A stretch of 64,000 nucleotides of DNA, taken from NCBI GenBank assembly GCA_034231615.1, contig CM067317.1, positions 13,743,316 to 13,807,315 on the forward strand, in the 5' to 3' direction. A program made the translations under genes and the position numbers. The notes under the pieces were generated by a model, which did no database searches, had not been told where the DNA came from, and was given only the letters and a program-made list of their open reading frames with translations. Positions 44,371-55,629 of this stretch are shown in pieces. The stretch's first letter is position 1, and each line of letters starts with the position of its first letter. The DNA is from Meghimatium bilineatum. Its lineage: Eukaryota; Mollusca; Gastropoda; Stylommatophora; Philomycidae.

Positions 44371-45144
44371 GCATATTCGGGTTTACCAATTTGAATCAAC
44401 ATACCTTAAATACCTAAAGTAGTAACAATCGCAAAGAGGTCAGATGAAGAAATCTGTTCGCTGCTTCAAAAAATAAAATATTAATTGCTTGTAGGGCGAG
44501 TGGTGCAGTTTGTAGGGTCGTTGGTGCGGTAAAAAGGCGGCTGGTGTGTTACGTTTTAACAAAGAACCTAATCACATCGTTGTTGCAGGGTTATAATGAT
44601 CTTTTTTTTGGCGAAAAAACAATATGTTTAAAAGGGGGCTGTGGTTAAAAAGTTCCTCTATATATACCTAGTACTGTTTTTAATTGTAGATGTTATTTTC
44701 CTTTGAGTTTTGTGTGAACCCTACCATCTTTCCCTGCCACCATTTACGGGCATGTGGTTTGCAGGATGGGTGGTTGTTGTGGTATTCTTTTTCATTACTC
44801 TCAAAGTTGTAAACTCAACACCACGGCTCCCCCACCAACTGGCTCATTAATTATAATATTCATATATGCTATAACACCTGTGCAGTCACATATCCCCTCT
44901 TCCCTCCCCCCACATTGAAGTCATGGCGCCTTCTGGGATTAGAAATAATCAGTTAATCTATTGCATGAACTGAAGCACCAGGAATCAAATAACATGAAGC
45001 TGAAAGTATATACTCCACTGTCTGGAGTAGTAGAAAATGTGTTAAACATGTGCGGTCTAAGGGATGGGACACAATAGCGAGAATTTAAATGTAATTTGAT
45101 AAACTGCTTTTGAAGTTGAGATACAATTTAAGCAGAATTGTATT
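44371..45144. other. Nothing recognised
   Basis: No assignment. Confidence 0.45.
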
Positions 45145-45500
45145 TAGATAAGGATATGAGTGATAGGAAAGATAAGGGTGTGAGTGATAAGAAACATAAG
45201 GATGTGAATGATAAGGATATGTAATATAATAATAATATGAATGATAGGAAAGATAAGGATATGAATGATAAGGCTAAGAAAGATAATAAAATGAATTATA
45301 CGAAAGATAAGGATATGAATGATAAGGATAAGAAAGATAATAATATGAATGATAAAGAAAGATAATAATATGAATGATAAGAAAGATAAGGATGTTAATG
45401 ATAGGATAAGAAATATAAGGATATGAATGATAAGGATAAGAAAGATAATATTATGAATGATAAGACACATAGGGATATGAATGAAAAGAAACACAATATT
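45145..45500. repeat. Degenerate purine/AT tandem (GATAAGGATATGAAT-like)
   Basis: Irregular repeats of 'gataaggatatgaatgataa' and 'gaaagataa'. The long hydrophobic minus-strand frame across it is a compositional artefact. Confidence 0.9.
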
Positions 45501-45936
45501 CGTAGACAATAAAACAAAATAACTTGAATACTTTAGTGTGTGACCAAGTGGGGATTCACGCTGTACCCCCACTCCTTCCCACCCGTTTAGAAAAATTATA
45601 ACATGAAATTTTATTACTAGGAACCTAGCCAAAAGGTCCACAAATATCTACCCGCCCCACCCTCTACCCCAAGCAGTCTTTAAAAAAAAGAACATACAGT
45701 TTTATACACAGAAGAATTTACGCACGATGACTTTTTTTTTTTAATTGTATTTTTATTGTTAGGAAATTCCTCACCTCTCCTTAAGGGTGGCTTACATATG
45801 ACCATGGTGTCGTGTGTTCACGAAGAACATGACAGCAAACGATAGCAAGTAGAGAGTCCTTGCATGGTAACTTCGGCGACGATTACGGAATTGTTTAAAT
45901 TATGAAAATTTAGGTGGGTATCTTAAACCGAAATTC
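45501..45936. other. Nothing recognised
   Basis: No assignment. Confidence 0.45.
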
Positions 45937-46245
45937 GAACACCTGAACTCATTGTCAATGCTAAATGTATTTTACGGGAATTTAAACACTTGAACTCATT
46001 GTTAATGCAAAATGTACTTTACGGGAATTTTAACACTTGAACTCATTGTTAATGCTAAATGTATTTTACGGGAATTTTAACACTTGAACTCATTGCCAAT
46101 GCTAAATGTATTTTACGGGAATTTTAACACTTGAACTCATTGTTAATGCTAAATGTATTTTACGGGAATTTTAACACTTGAACTCATTGTTAATGCTAAA
46201 TGTATTTTACGGGAATTTTAACACTTGAACTCATTGTCAATGAGT
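45937..46245. repeat. 47-bp minisatellite, about 6.5 copies
   Basis: Unit 'aacacttgaactcattgtta' plus 'atgctaaatgtattttacgggaatttt' type sequence; 'tgaactcatt' occurs at 45944, 45991, 46038, 46085, 46132, 46179 and 46226. Confidence 0.95.
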
Positions 46246-46624
46246 AGCATAAGTCTTCGTATGATATAATAATATTATTTGTTCTTTAAGAAGTCATAAT
46301 AATGTGTGTAATATACAAGTAAAACTGGTACGTGGAACGATAATAATCTGGAAAGTCATAACAGTTCGTGATGAGAGGCACTCTCCTGTTTGTTGCTGAA
46401 GTCATGTTTGTTACCGAAGTCTTGTTGCCGAAGCCAAAAACGACGGACATGATATTTCAAAACTGCTACCTGTGACGATATCTTTGTAGATGCGGAAAGA
46501 ATAGATCTAGTGTTGGGATTTGATGCACCATCCTGTAGAAGGTCAAAATGAATCAATAGCCACGCTAATGAATGTTTTATCCCGAAATTAGCAGATTTCG
46601 CAGCCAAGCTGTTGGGATAAAATA
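46246..46624. other. Nothing recognised
   Basis: No assignment; 'gaagtcatgtttgttaccga' is a short local repeat. Confidence 0.4.
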
Positions 46625-46815
46625 TCATGCTACAACGCCATCCGTTCTCTGGACTACATACTGTTAGTCAGTAGGAGTTTGAGAAAGAACTCAAAGAAGA
46701 ATAGATCACTATTACTATCGTGTTGTGTTGTCACTGTCCTAATGAGGAACAAAGAATAGTAACATTGTAACCTGTGATACATGCAGCAAGAGGTGACTAA
46801 GGAATTTTGAAAGTC
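46625..46815 (+). repeat. Rearranged Q1 pieces
   Basis: A Q1 3' end ('gttctctggactacatactg', 'aactcaaagaagaa', 46630-46700) is followed by a Q1 5' end ('gaggaacaaagaatagtaac', 46740-46815), so two partial copies lie head to tail. Confidence 0.65.
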
Positions 46816-46829
46816 CTGGTTGAAATATG

Positions 46830-47060
46830 ATGGAGCCCATGGCCGTGTGGTTAGAACGCCGTTCTCAGATCCTTGAGGTCCCGGGTTAATTCCACGGTTG
46901 GGACTGTATATTTTTATTTTGGAGGTACAATCAAAATTCTTCCTGTACATGTCGCGGCGTCTGCTATGGCAAAGCAGTCTTTATTTCCACAGCCCATAGA
47001 AATCCTCCCTGCTCTTCTTCACAGGGAAACATGCAGTAATGCCAGTTTGGTTTAAATATC
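46830..47060 (+). repeat. tRNA-derived SINE (family S4), plus strand
   Basis: Head 'catggccgtgtggttagaac' and 'ggtcccgggttaattcc' are A- and B-box-like. The body 'catgtcgcggcgtctgctat' matches 15540-15835 in reverse. Best-preserved S4 head in the window, but not a functional tRNA. Confidence 0.75.
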
Positions 47061-47109
47061 TGGGCATTTTGTTTTTACAATTATACGTCAACGTGTCATT
47101 CTGAGTAAC

Positions 47110-47330
47110 CTTGAACTTCCACAGCATGGATTTCCAATCCCAATGAGAGAAAAAACCCCTGACCCTCTCTCACATTCTAGGGGAGCATAAAACCCCCCGA
47201 CCTTCTACCACAACCTGGAGAGAGTATAAACCCCCGACCATTTCTCACTTCCTAGGGGGAATTTAAACCCCCGATCCTCTCCCACATCCTAAGAGGGAAT
47301 ATAAATCCTAGACCCTCTTCCCCGTTATCT
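47110..47330. repeat. Degenerate ~50-bp C-rich tandem, about 4 copies
   Basis: 'accctctctcacattctagg' and 'ataaacccccgaccatttct' recur with variation. Confidence 0.75.
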
Positions 47331-47399
47331 ACGGGTTTTAAGAAAAGTTATAAAAAAACTAAGAAAATAGGACGACGAAAAATAAAAGCTAATAGACGA

Positions 47400-47940
47400 A
47401 ACTTGGAACAGTGCAATATGCTTTGCTAATTACAGGTAACACATATAACAACACAAACAACTCGACGTTTCGACCAACATATCTTTATCAAGAATAGGTT
47501 CACAACATTATATGATGAGTAATAACTGCCCATAGCACGCATGGCCATCAATATACATGCTACGAGAGTCTCAACTAAAGTCACTGAGTATGCCTATAAC
47601 AATTGAACAATAAAAAATAGCGAAAAGTTGATAATTCCCAGGGATCTACACAAAGAAGCAAAAACACAAATATAACTAACCTCTTCAAAGGCATGGTCAG
47701 AAGAAGATCTTTACATAACACAAACCCTGCTGCAGACAACAAGAAAAAAGGGCTCAAATCTGCAATACCATAGAGGTCTCAAATAAACAAAACCAAACAG
47801 ACAACTGATACACAAACAAAGGGAGGAAACAAATGAGACAGAAAATAAAGATGCCTTCGTCTGAGTGTTGATCTCGGATTTCCTCTTTATGCAAACTTGA
47901 ACTTTAGTGTCCCTAATTTTAGACTTGGTCTAGTTTAAAA
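47400..47940. repeat. Dispersed repeat with the end motif cgacgtttcgacc
   Basis: 'caactcgacgtttcgaccaa' and 'atctttatcaagaa' match the outer arms of the foldback at 51250-51770. The rest, to about 47940, is unassigned. Confidence 0.5.
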
Positions 47941-48169
47941 CAATATTTTTTCAGTTTCCACTTTTGCCTCGAATGGCCCGTCGTCAAGGCGTATCTTGAA
48001 GTTGTTTTACATAGCATATGGAAAAGTATTCGGAAAATTCCGGGACATATAACTGATAACACAACCAATACGATACAAGGGGAAGATAAGGTGTGCCCTT
48101 TATTCAATTGTATAGTCCTGCTGCCTCATTGGGACTCATGTTTCCAAAGTCACGCATTTGAATTCAATA

Positions 48170-48470
48170 TGCGTTGGTCACTTTTGGTATAGTATATACC
48201 GACAGTCAACACAAATCATGGGTACAATCAAATGCGTCACGCTAGAAGGACGATTCCCAATTTATATAGCCCACATGACTTATATAGTAGATGGTTATAA
48301 TTTAATATTGTACAATATATACAATTACAATATAATATTGTAATATTTAAAATATTGTCGATTTGTATATATCGACAGCCAACAAAAATCATGACAAATG
48401 AGCCTATTTAAAGACTATTATCATAAGGACTATTTTCAATTTAGTCCATATGACTTATATTGTAAATGGT
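48170..48470 (+). repeat. Two tandem F-family copies
   Basis: 'ccgacagtcaacacaaatca' (48200) and 'tcgacagccaacaaaaatca' (48370), each followed by a related 'catatgacttatatt' segment and 'atggtta'. Between them lies an AT-rich near-palindromic stretch. Confidence 0.65.
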
Positions 48471-48479
48471 TACGACGAA

Positions 48480-49095
48480 GAACAAATTCCCAGTACCCAG
48501 GAAGATCATGAAGATCAATACAGAAAAAAAACCCAGAAGTAGTGTTTATAGCCAGAGACCACAATACAATCAATATAACGATTTGCTAAATGATCACCTA
48601 CAGAAACAATTGCAGGAAATACAGACGACAGAGAATGGAAGAGAAAAATCAAGACAAGAATTCAAATACCGAAATACATAAATTATAAACTTGCACCAAT
48701 CTCGAAACACACATCTATCTCAATGGAAACAGAAGGCAAAACCACCATCGTGTTATAAATGTCAGACCTGGACACTAACTAAATAAACAAGAGAGAAAGT
48801 TTACTACGCTTAAAAAAAATGTGAAAGAAAAGCAGAAAATAGAGCAACAAGATACAATGTGAGGAATGAAGAGATTTCACGTAGTGTTGGAGCAACCTCT
48901 TAATGAAATATATTGAAAAACCAAGACTAGGTTCGCTCTCTTCAGAAAGTGCAAAACTTCTGAGGATGAGCACATTCTAGTCAGCAGCAAGAGCATACAA
49001 TATGATATTGAAAACAGCAAGAGATAGAGGAAAACCGAGAAGAAGGTCGATTAAAGTAGTTACCAGCGTTCACAAAGTCGCCAAAACGTGACATA
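48480..49095 (+). pseudogene. Probable decayed LINE C-terminal fragment
   Basis: CYKCQTWTLTK (near 48750) and AYNMILKTARDRGKPRRRSI (near 48990-49050) resemble the post-RT WTL and GRPRRR blocks of LINEs, with many frame breaks. The 5' part (48480-48680) is an open but unrecognised frame. Confidence 0.5.
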
Positions 49096-49339
49096 GTTAG
49101 AAAACAGATCGTCATTTAATCCTGCGACACGTTACAACAAAAGCACAAAAACAGTAGATAGATAAACCAGGAATAACAACCCAACTTACTGGAAATGTAG
49201 AAGCATTTATTTCTGTTTCTGCAAGAGGTGGACAGCCTTCTTCACGTGCATTATCTTCCATTTGTGCTAGATGTGTGGCGACCTACCTAATATTAGAAGA
49301 AAAAAAAACGTTATTGTAATACATATTACTCTGCAAAAT

Positions 49340-49623
49340 CGCCAGTGTGTTGCCGGGGCCCGAAAGGGAAGCAAAGAATAGCAACACTGTTTACCTTCCA
49401 CGCATGTCGTAAAAGGCGACTAAGAAGGTTATGGGATGGAGTTGGCTGTCCCATCCCATATAGGGTCAGTGACCCAAAGCCATGCTGAAGTAGGATGTGT
49501 CAGGCCAAAAGGCGCAGATATCGCAGAAATGCCGTAAACCATGACACAACGCATTCCGCTCTCCGGACTACATCCTACTAATCTGCAGGAGTTTGAGAAC
49601 GAACGCAGAAGAAGAAGAAGAAG
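49340..49623 (+). repeat. Q1 retroposon, best full-length copy
   Basis: Plus-strand copy with a (GAA)n tail of about five units, bounded by the perfect 12-bp repeat actctgcaaaat at 49328-49339 and 49624-49635. I use it as the reference for Q1: a GC-rich head 'ttgccggggcccgaaaggga', a middle 'caggccaaaaggcgcagata', and a 3' part 'ctctccggactacatcctac'. It has no recognisable tRNA, 7SL or 5S head. Confidence 0.93.
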
Positions 49624-49635
49624 ACTCTGCAAAAT

Positions 49636-49992
49636 GCAGTGGCGAGGTGTGACCTTTTCACATCCGTAAGCATTAATACGGAGCCAAACACAATGTCAAC
49701 TTTATCCACGGCCGTCTAAATATATACACATATATCCTTATATATCTAGGAGACTTTGTATTACCGCATCATGCTATTCTTACTTACAACATACCTATGT
49801 AAAGCACATTGTATAGACAAAAAAATCCTTCCTAGTCGAAGTCTGTATATTTCAGTTTGGAGACGGGAGATCTAAACTCGCGAATTATATAGCCAAATAT
49901 TACTATTTAATCGATAAAACCTATATTTATATGTGAGTCTTTCAATTTCAGGTAGCTTTCCTGTAAAAATTTGGTTATTACTTACTAGTTAG
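49636..49992. other. Nothing recognised
   Basis: No assignment. Confidence 0.45.
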
Positions 49993-50709
49993 TTAGTTAG
50001 TCGTTGCATCATCGTCATTGCACTCTGGACAAGTCCATAGGTGCTCAGATCTTTCCTTGAGTGTATCCGCCATTACACGCTGACTGACGGTCCCAGTACG
50101 TTGTTGATTGACCATCATTCTTTCTCGCCCACGAAAAATCTCCTTTCTAGCGACACCACATTTCAAACCAAGCTCCTTTATTTTAATCATGGAACAAGAG
50201 TCATCGTCACTTGTACAGTCATTTGTTCGTGCGTTTTCCCGTAGGACATTCAAAATATCTGCCCGATCCATCGCTCCACCAACAGCCGTAGTAGCAGCGT
50301 GGGCGGCCAACCTATCTGCTCTCTCATTACCCCGGACTCCCGCGTGTCCTGGCACAAAAATAAAAGTCACTCTACGCACACAGGAATTATTCACTGCATC
50401 CAGCCAATGTTCTCGAACGTACCACTCCTGAACGTTCACAATCATGTTCATGGAGTCACTGAGTATACAGGCATGCTCGCAGACAGTCTGTGAGCACACC
50501 CATTTCAAAGCTTTGGTTACTGCCAGAATCTCCATTGTCATGCTGCTTGTCGTCTGAGCGAAAGCACCACTTTCCTCTCTGATAGTCTCCCCCCCCCCCC
50601 AACCTTTGAGCCGTGAAAGCCTAGAAAGCCTGATGTGTCTCTCAACCGACCCATCTGTATATAAAATTATATCACCTTCCCTGGAATTCTCACTGATCAG
50701 AGCGAGCAC
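49993..50709 (-). CDS. LINE RNase H domain ORF, open, truncated
   Basis: A 238-codon open frame encoding ribonuclease H of a non-LTR retrotransposon, which degrades RNA in RNA-DNA hybrids during reverse transcription. All catalytic positions are visible: Asp in LYTDGSV (about residue 19), Glu in TMEILAV (about 60), Asp in ILSDSMNM (about 84), and His and Asp in PGHAGVRGNERADRLA (about 123-136). Downstream is a C-terminal extension with SEHLWTCPECND, a CPEC pair typical of these elements. A block of SRLSRLKG residues plus a poly-C-encoded GGG near residues 28-40 looks like an insertion between the first two motifs. The frame has no RT partner here, so it is a fragment, but the preserved active site suggests recent truncation. 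Confidence 0.82.
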   Translation of the reverse strand: MLALISENSREGDIILYTDGSVERHIRLSRLSRLKGWGGGETIREESGAFAQTTSSMTMEILAVTKALKWVCSQTVCEHACILSDSMNMIVNVQEWYVREHWLDAVNNSCVRRVTFIFVPGHAGVRGNERADRLAAHAATTAVGGAMDRADILNVLRENARTNDCTSDDDSCSMIKIKELGLKCGVARKEIFRGRERMMVNQQRTGTVSQRVMADTLKERSEHLWTCPECNDDDATTN

Positions 50710-50722
50710 CCCCGACTCGAGG
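49993..50722 (-). mobile_element. RNase H-bearing LINE, 3' fragment, minus strand
   Basis: 5'-truncated LINE (I-group-like, because RNase H follows RT) with homology from about 50722 down to a (CTAA)n tail at about 49985-50005. It holds the RNase H ORF described separately. No target-site duplication could be assigned with confidence. Confidence 0.85.
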
Positions 50723-51249
50723 CTATTATATTACGTAATCATCAAGTGGTGCCTGCGCATCTAAGGTTGACTGCAATAACTATTAAATAATTCAGTGTGT
50801 CAACTCTTTTATATAAAGAAACATCGAAAGCATTAATTGTATTACTTACAATACTGGTAAGCTGTAAGTGACAGAAGAAGCTGCTTACAAAATGGAATAA
50901 TTTATCATCGAAAGAAAAACATTTTGTTTTCTTTTTCCCCCCATTCTGTTTGAGTCATTGCTCAAATATTAATATTGCTTAGATTTTCGTGGGATTAAAA
51001 AGACTACATGGTGATATAATTATATGCTACATCTTATTACTTTTTAAGATATATTTTAATTATATGCCACATATTATTACTTTGTATATTATATATTAAT
51101 TTATAAGCAATGCCACATTTCTTATATGGACGACTCGAAACTAGTAAACTTGTTCTCTTCTATTTTTCAGAGAGATTCATAACGCTGGGGATTGGATAAT
51201 ATATTTACAAACTGTGCAAAACTGAAATTCAACAGGTAAATTCAGAAAC
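50723..51249. other. Nothing recognised
   Basis: No assignment. Confidence 0.45.
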
Positions 51250-51770
51250 AGGGTAATGAATTTTTGCAAATCACTAAAGACACACATAATAAGACATACA
51301 AGTCAACGTTTCGACCAAAAAGTCTTTATCAAGAGAAAAATTAAAACATACAACAGAAAACGGACAGTAAGAATTTAAATGACTACATACATGTGACACG
51401 AAACAAACAGAAACTATGGAACAACTAGAATCATCCATGAGACAGTCTTAAACCCGACGGCATTAATGAGCGCCTATCTCATGGATAATTCTAGTTGTTC
51501 CATAGTTTCTGTTTGTTTCGTGTCACATGTATGTAGTCATTTTTGTATTTTCCTTGTCCGGGATCGTTTCACCTCTTCCATTCAATCTATATTACACATG
51601 CCAATGTGAACGTCCATAATTCTTACTATCCGTTTTCTTTTGTATGTTTTAATTTTGTTTTAATTTTTGTCGTAATAAAAGTCTTTTGATCGAAACGTCG
51701 ATCTGTGTGTGTTAGTATGTGTGTTTTTAGTGATTAGCAAAACTTCATTGTCCTATTCCTGGATTTACCA
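51250..51770. mobile_element. Large foldback element (nested inverted repeats)
   Basis: The core hairpin has 64-nt arms at 51379-51442 and 51477-51540 with a single mismatch and a 34-nt loop. Outside it, 51255-51375 ('caagtcaacgtttcgaccaa', 'aagtctttatcaagag') pairs with 51595-51765 ('cttttgatcgaaacgtcgat'), interrupted by about 60-80 bp present only on the right side. No ORF. Confidence 0.88.
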
Positions 51771-52559
51771 ATTGGATAATATAGCAATCCATATGCCAGG
51801 TGGCATTACACATAAAGATAAATAAATGTTCCACTGAATGTTATCACTTCCATAGCTAATGAGCAGTTGGTAATTTGGTCGAATGTTGGTCTGGTGAGTT
51901 TAGGACAGACATGCATGACATCAGTGTCCAATATGTGCAATAGACTTGCATTGTTCTGATGATGCGACAAATTTGTGTGTGTGAGTGTAAGTGCGTGTGA
52001 GTGGTGTGTGAGTGGTGTGTGTGTTCCGTTTTATGGACAGATCTGAGTTTGAGCTGATCGATCATGTACATTGTGTTCGGGGTTTTGTTGTTATTCTATA
52101 AGTGAAAATATAAACAATTCACTTAATTTGTGTCCTCCAGCTCAATAGCCATCGCTGCGTAATTGTATAGCTTATAGTTGTGTCTTCAATCAATATGGGA
52201 AGGGGTTAAATAGGAGGTGTACATATTCATTTTAAATAGCAGAACACAAATCTCGCATTTACCAGGATATGCCACTGGCATTATTGGGCTGGGATGTTAA
52301 TTTTCAATGTTTCGTCTAGGATGGTGTGAAAATGGTTTTTCTTCTTCCAATTCTGTGAAATTTCATAAGACGTCATAGTTTTTGTCGCAAAGTCCCGAAA
52401 AAGGATTGGTAAAGAAAAACGTGCTACATGTGAAGTTACGGTTTTTTCGTCTCCACTTATAAAAATCGAAAGTTGACATTGGGCGCTGTCTTTGGAAGTC
52501 TTTTTCGTTTTTAACAGTTTTCAACGGAAGAAAACAATCTGAAGGTTAACTTAAACGAA
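51771..52559. other. Nothing recognised; TG-rich patch at 51975-52025
   Basis: No assignment beyond the TG-rich stretch. Confidence 0.45.
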
Positions 52560-53325
52560 CTACTATTTGCAGATGACCAAGCACTAGTGGCATCATCAGA
52601 AGAGGATCTGCAAAGATAAATAGATAGATTACATCAAACATGCCATACCTTTAACATGAAGATAAATATAGAAAAGACAGAAGTAATAAAAATAGGAAGA
52701 ACAGAAAGAAACTCCAATACATGTATATCCAATATATATATATTGAAAACAAGAGACTTAAACAGATGGCATAATTCACATACCTAGGAAGTAATATAAC
52801 AAAACAACAGACGACAAGAGCAGCAAAGAAATACATAATAGATGTAGTAAAGCATACCAATACCTAGGGAATATGGAAAGGGGTCTTCAGAACCAATCTT
52901 CAGAAACAAAAATGTAGATTTAAACACCAAAATAACACTATTCAAAACGATTATTATACAAACGATGTGCTACCAATGCCAAATATGGACAACGACAGCA
53001 CATGACAAACGTAAACTTGTGCCAGTTGAAATGGCATGCTTACGCAGAATTCTAGGAATATCGCTAAGAGACAGGGTGAGGAATGAGAACATTCAAAAAA
53101 AAACCGGCACCACCCCCAATCTTGGAATATATCAAGAGACAACAGATCAAATGGTTTGCACACATCAGCAGACTACCATCAGACAACATACCACAGCAAG
53201 CTATGTTACACAAATACAACGAAGGCAGACAAAGAGGCCGGCCACGAAATGATGAACCACTGAAATAAAAGAGACTCCAGAAAACTCTTCTACCCCTGAC
53301 GCCGAAAGACAACAAAGGGTTTTAG
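52560..53325 (+). pseudogene. Decayed LINE reverse transcriptase, plus strand
   Basis: LLFADDQALVASSEEDLQR (catalytic ADD motif, near 52565), MKINIEKTEVIKIGR (motif D), FTYLGSNIT (thumb, near 52775), MCYQCQIWTTT (near 52965), LRRILGISLRDRVRNE and QQAMLHKYNEGRQRGRPRNDE (53190-53265). Stops and frameshifts between blocks show an old copy. Its 3' end ('gggttttagctaatagatag') defines a family also present at 25475-25660. Confidence 0.83.
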
Positions 53326-53542
53326 CTAATAGATAGATATAATATCAGCGGTTTGATGTAATTATTTGCCCTTAGTACTGATTAGCATTGCATTTTACAG
53401 ATCGGCTGAGATAGCTTGTGATTTGAAATTTTCTTAGCTTAGGACACGTGCATATAATAAGTTTAAATCAGCATGGCTGGCCAGTAAAAAGACTTTACAG
53501 TTCGGATCCGGCCACGAGGTGCATATTGCCCACATCCGGTTT

Positions 53543-53794
53543 CTTCTTCTTCAACTTTCGTTCTCAAACTCCTGCAGATTAACAACATGCTGTTCGGGCC
53601 CGGAATGTTTCATGGTTTACAACATTTCTGCGATACCTGCGCCTTTCGGTCTGACACATCCGATTTCAGCATGGCTTTGGGTAACCTTGGCCCTATATGG
53701 GATGGAACAGCCAACTCCTCTCTATAACCTCCTTAGTTATCTCTTACGACTTTGCCTCCCCCCTCCTCGGAACCCGATACCACAGGGACAACCC
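53543..53794 (-). repeat. Q1 retroposon, minus strand
   Basis: Complete but diverged copy flanked by ccggttt at 53536-53542 and 53795-53801. Confidence 0.82.
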
Positions 53795-53801
53795 CCGGTT
53801 T

Positions 53802-54087
53802 ATACGAACAAGGGGAAGCTAGAGAGACAACGCAAACCACGGACTGTTGATCAGAGTTATCTTCTCATCAATGTATGTGTATTTTTTTGTTTTGTTTTAC
53901 TCACATTCTCGGTTATTCATTCAATCCTGCAATACATTAAAACAAACGCAGATAAAGAACAATAAATATAGATAATGTGACGAGAAAAAATAAACAAATA
54001 AAACTAATGTGGATAATAGTGTAGCCGAAGAATAGTGTGGATTAAGTAAGATCGACCATAGAAGCAGTTTTAGTATCATATTTTAAT
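53802..54087. other. Nothing recognised
   Basis: No assignment. Confidence 0.45.
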
Positions 54088-55625
54088 TAATCAAGAGCCA
54101 TGATGAGTGGTGTAGGTGATCATGTTTATCCACAACTCCCTGTCTCTTGTGCTGTTAATAAGTTCAGTTGGTGACTTTTTTGTGCCACATTAGCAACACA
54201 TCCAGAAATTTCCCTCGATTTCTTCCTCTGTCTTTTCTCCCCTCGATCTATCCAGTGGTTACTAAATGTTCAAGTTTTACTTTCCTCATCACATGCCCTA
54301 AAAATCTTGATTTTCTGTTTCCAATTTTTACTTTAATTTGTCGTTTTACTGCAGCATCTCTGAGAACTTCTACTAGTTTTGTTGGCTGTAAATGGGATTC
54401 TCATCATTCTTCTCAGAAATCACATCTCAGTTGCGTCCAGCTTATCTTGGGCACTTTTATTTACTGTCCATGCTTCGCTTTCATTTTAAAAAAAAGGATT
54501 AGCTCAATATAACATCCTAGCACTTGAACTCGCGTATGCTTTATTCCATTGCATAGAATTTTTCTCATTTTTTTTTAAATGTTGATTTGGCCTGTGCTAC
54601 CCTGTTCTTGATCTCATTGGCACCTGCCATCTGATGTTAAAATGGTGCCAAGATACTTGATTTATCAGCTTGATTTAGTTTTGCATCATTAATGGTAATA
54701 CTGCATTTTGACGGTGTGTATTTCTTTGAAATAAGTATTACTTCTGGTTTTTGTGTGTGTTTAGACTGATCAGTTTGTGTTCACTTTCTTGTACTGCTAT
54801 GTCCAACAGAGCAAAGTTCTTGTCGCTCCCTACAATTAGAACTATATCGTTAGCATATCTTAGATTATTCAGATTATAACCTCCAACGGCTGTTCCTCAC
54901 ATGCTTCCTATGTTTCGCACAATGTCCTCTGTATACAGGGAGAAAAGATCTGGTGACATTACACATCTTTGCCTGATGCCAATTTCTATCTTTTGGAATT
55001 TTCCTACATTACTGTCAACTCACATCACAGTTTGTTTCCAATACATATTTCTTACTATCTTTAGATTTTTCCCATCAACATTGAGTTTTTTTCTAACATT
55101 TTATCATTTCTGAATGCTTCACCTTGTACTTTACTATAATTTATGAAACACAAGTACTTATCATTGTGTACTTATATTGCCTTCTTCATCAATATTATTA
55201 TTATTAGATGTAGACCGCCGAAGATGGATGTGTCGGGCCATTGGCGCAAATAAAACGGCGACACAACGCATTTCCATTCTCTGGACTACATCCTGCTGGA
55301 AATCTAGAAGGACAATGGTCCTGCTACAAGAGAGACCAGCGGGAGTTTGAAAATGAACGCTGAAGAAGAAGAAGATTAGATGTAGAGCATTTCTTGTGCC
55401 ATTTCCTTCCACAGATTCACATTGCTCATCTGCAATTTCTGGTTTTAAGTTCCTTTTAGTCGTCTCATGATTATAGGAAGTATGATCGTGGTCACCTGGC
55501 TCATAAAACTGATTGTTCGATGGTCTTCACATTCTACTGCCTCAGGTTTCTTCAGTAACACTATGAATATTGATCGCAATAAATCAGATGGAATGCCGCC
55601 ACTGTTATAGATGTCATTTAACATT
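54088..55625 (-). mobile_element. RTE LINE, minus strand, interrupted by Q2
   Basis: 5'-truncated RTE copy ending at a 'cttgattaatt' tail (54088). From its 5' side: LNDIYNSGGIPSDLL and VECEDHRTISFMSQV (55430-55620), EIADEQCESVEGNGTRNAL (55380-55440), then the Q2 insertion, then MSPDLFSLYTEDIV, NNLRYANDIVLI (catalytic YADD changed to YAND, near 54860) and the C-terminus. It supplies the RT fingers missing from 13169-14756. Confidence 0.87.
55215..55374 (+). repeat. Q2 retroposon inserted in the LINE RT ORF
   Basis: Complete Q2 copy with a (GAA)n tail, perfect 12-bp target-site duplication attagatgtaga at 55203-55214 and 55375-55386. It is the reference Q2 copy: head 'cgccgaagatggatgtgtcg', middle 'gcaaataaaacggcgacaca', 3' block 'ggacaatggtcctgctacaa', tail. 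Confidence 0.93.
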
Positions 55626-55629
55626 AGGT

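Noticed and set aside
45144-45641. 165-codon hydrophobic minus-strand frame resembling a membrane protein
   Set aside because: It is a by-product of an irregular GATAAG/ATGAAT tandem; the hydrophobicity follows from composition.
46830-46910. Functional tRNA gene
   Set aside because: The A- and B-box regions are tRNA-like, but the sequence lacks a clover-leaf acceptor stem and is followed by a SINE body; the same applies to 9180-9245 and 33360-33440.
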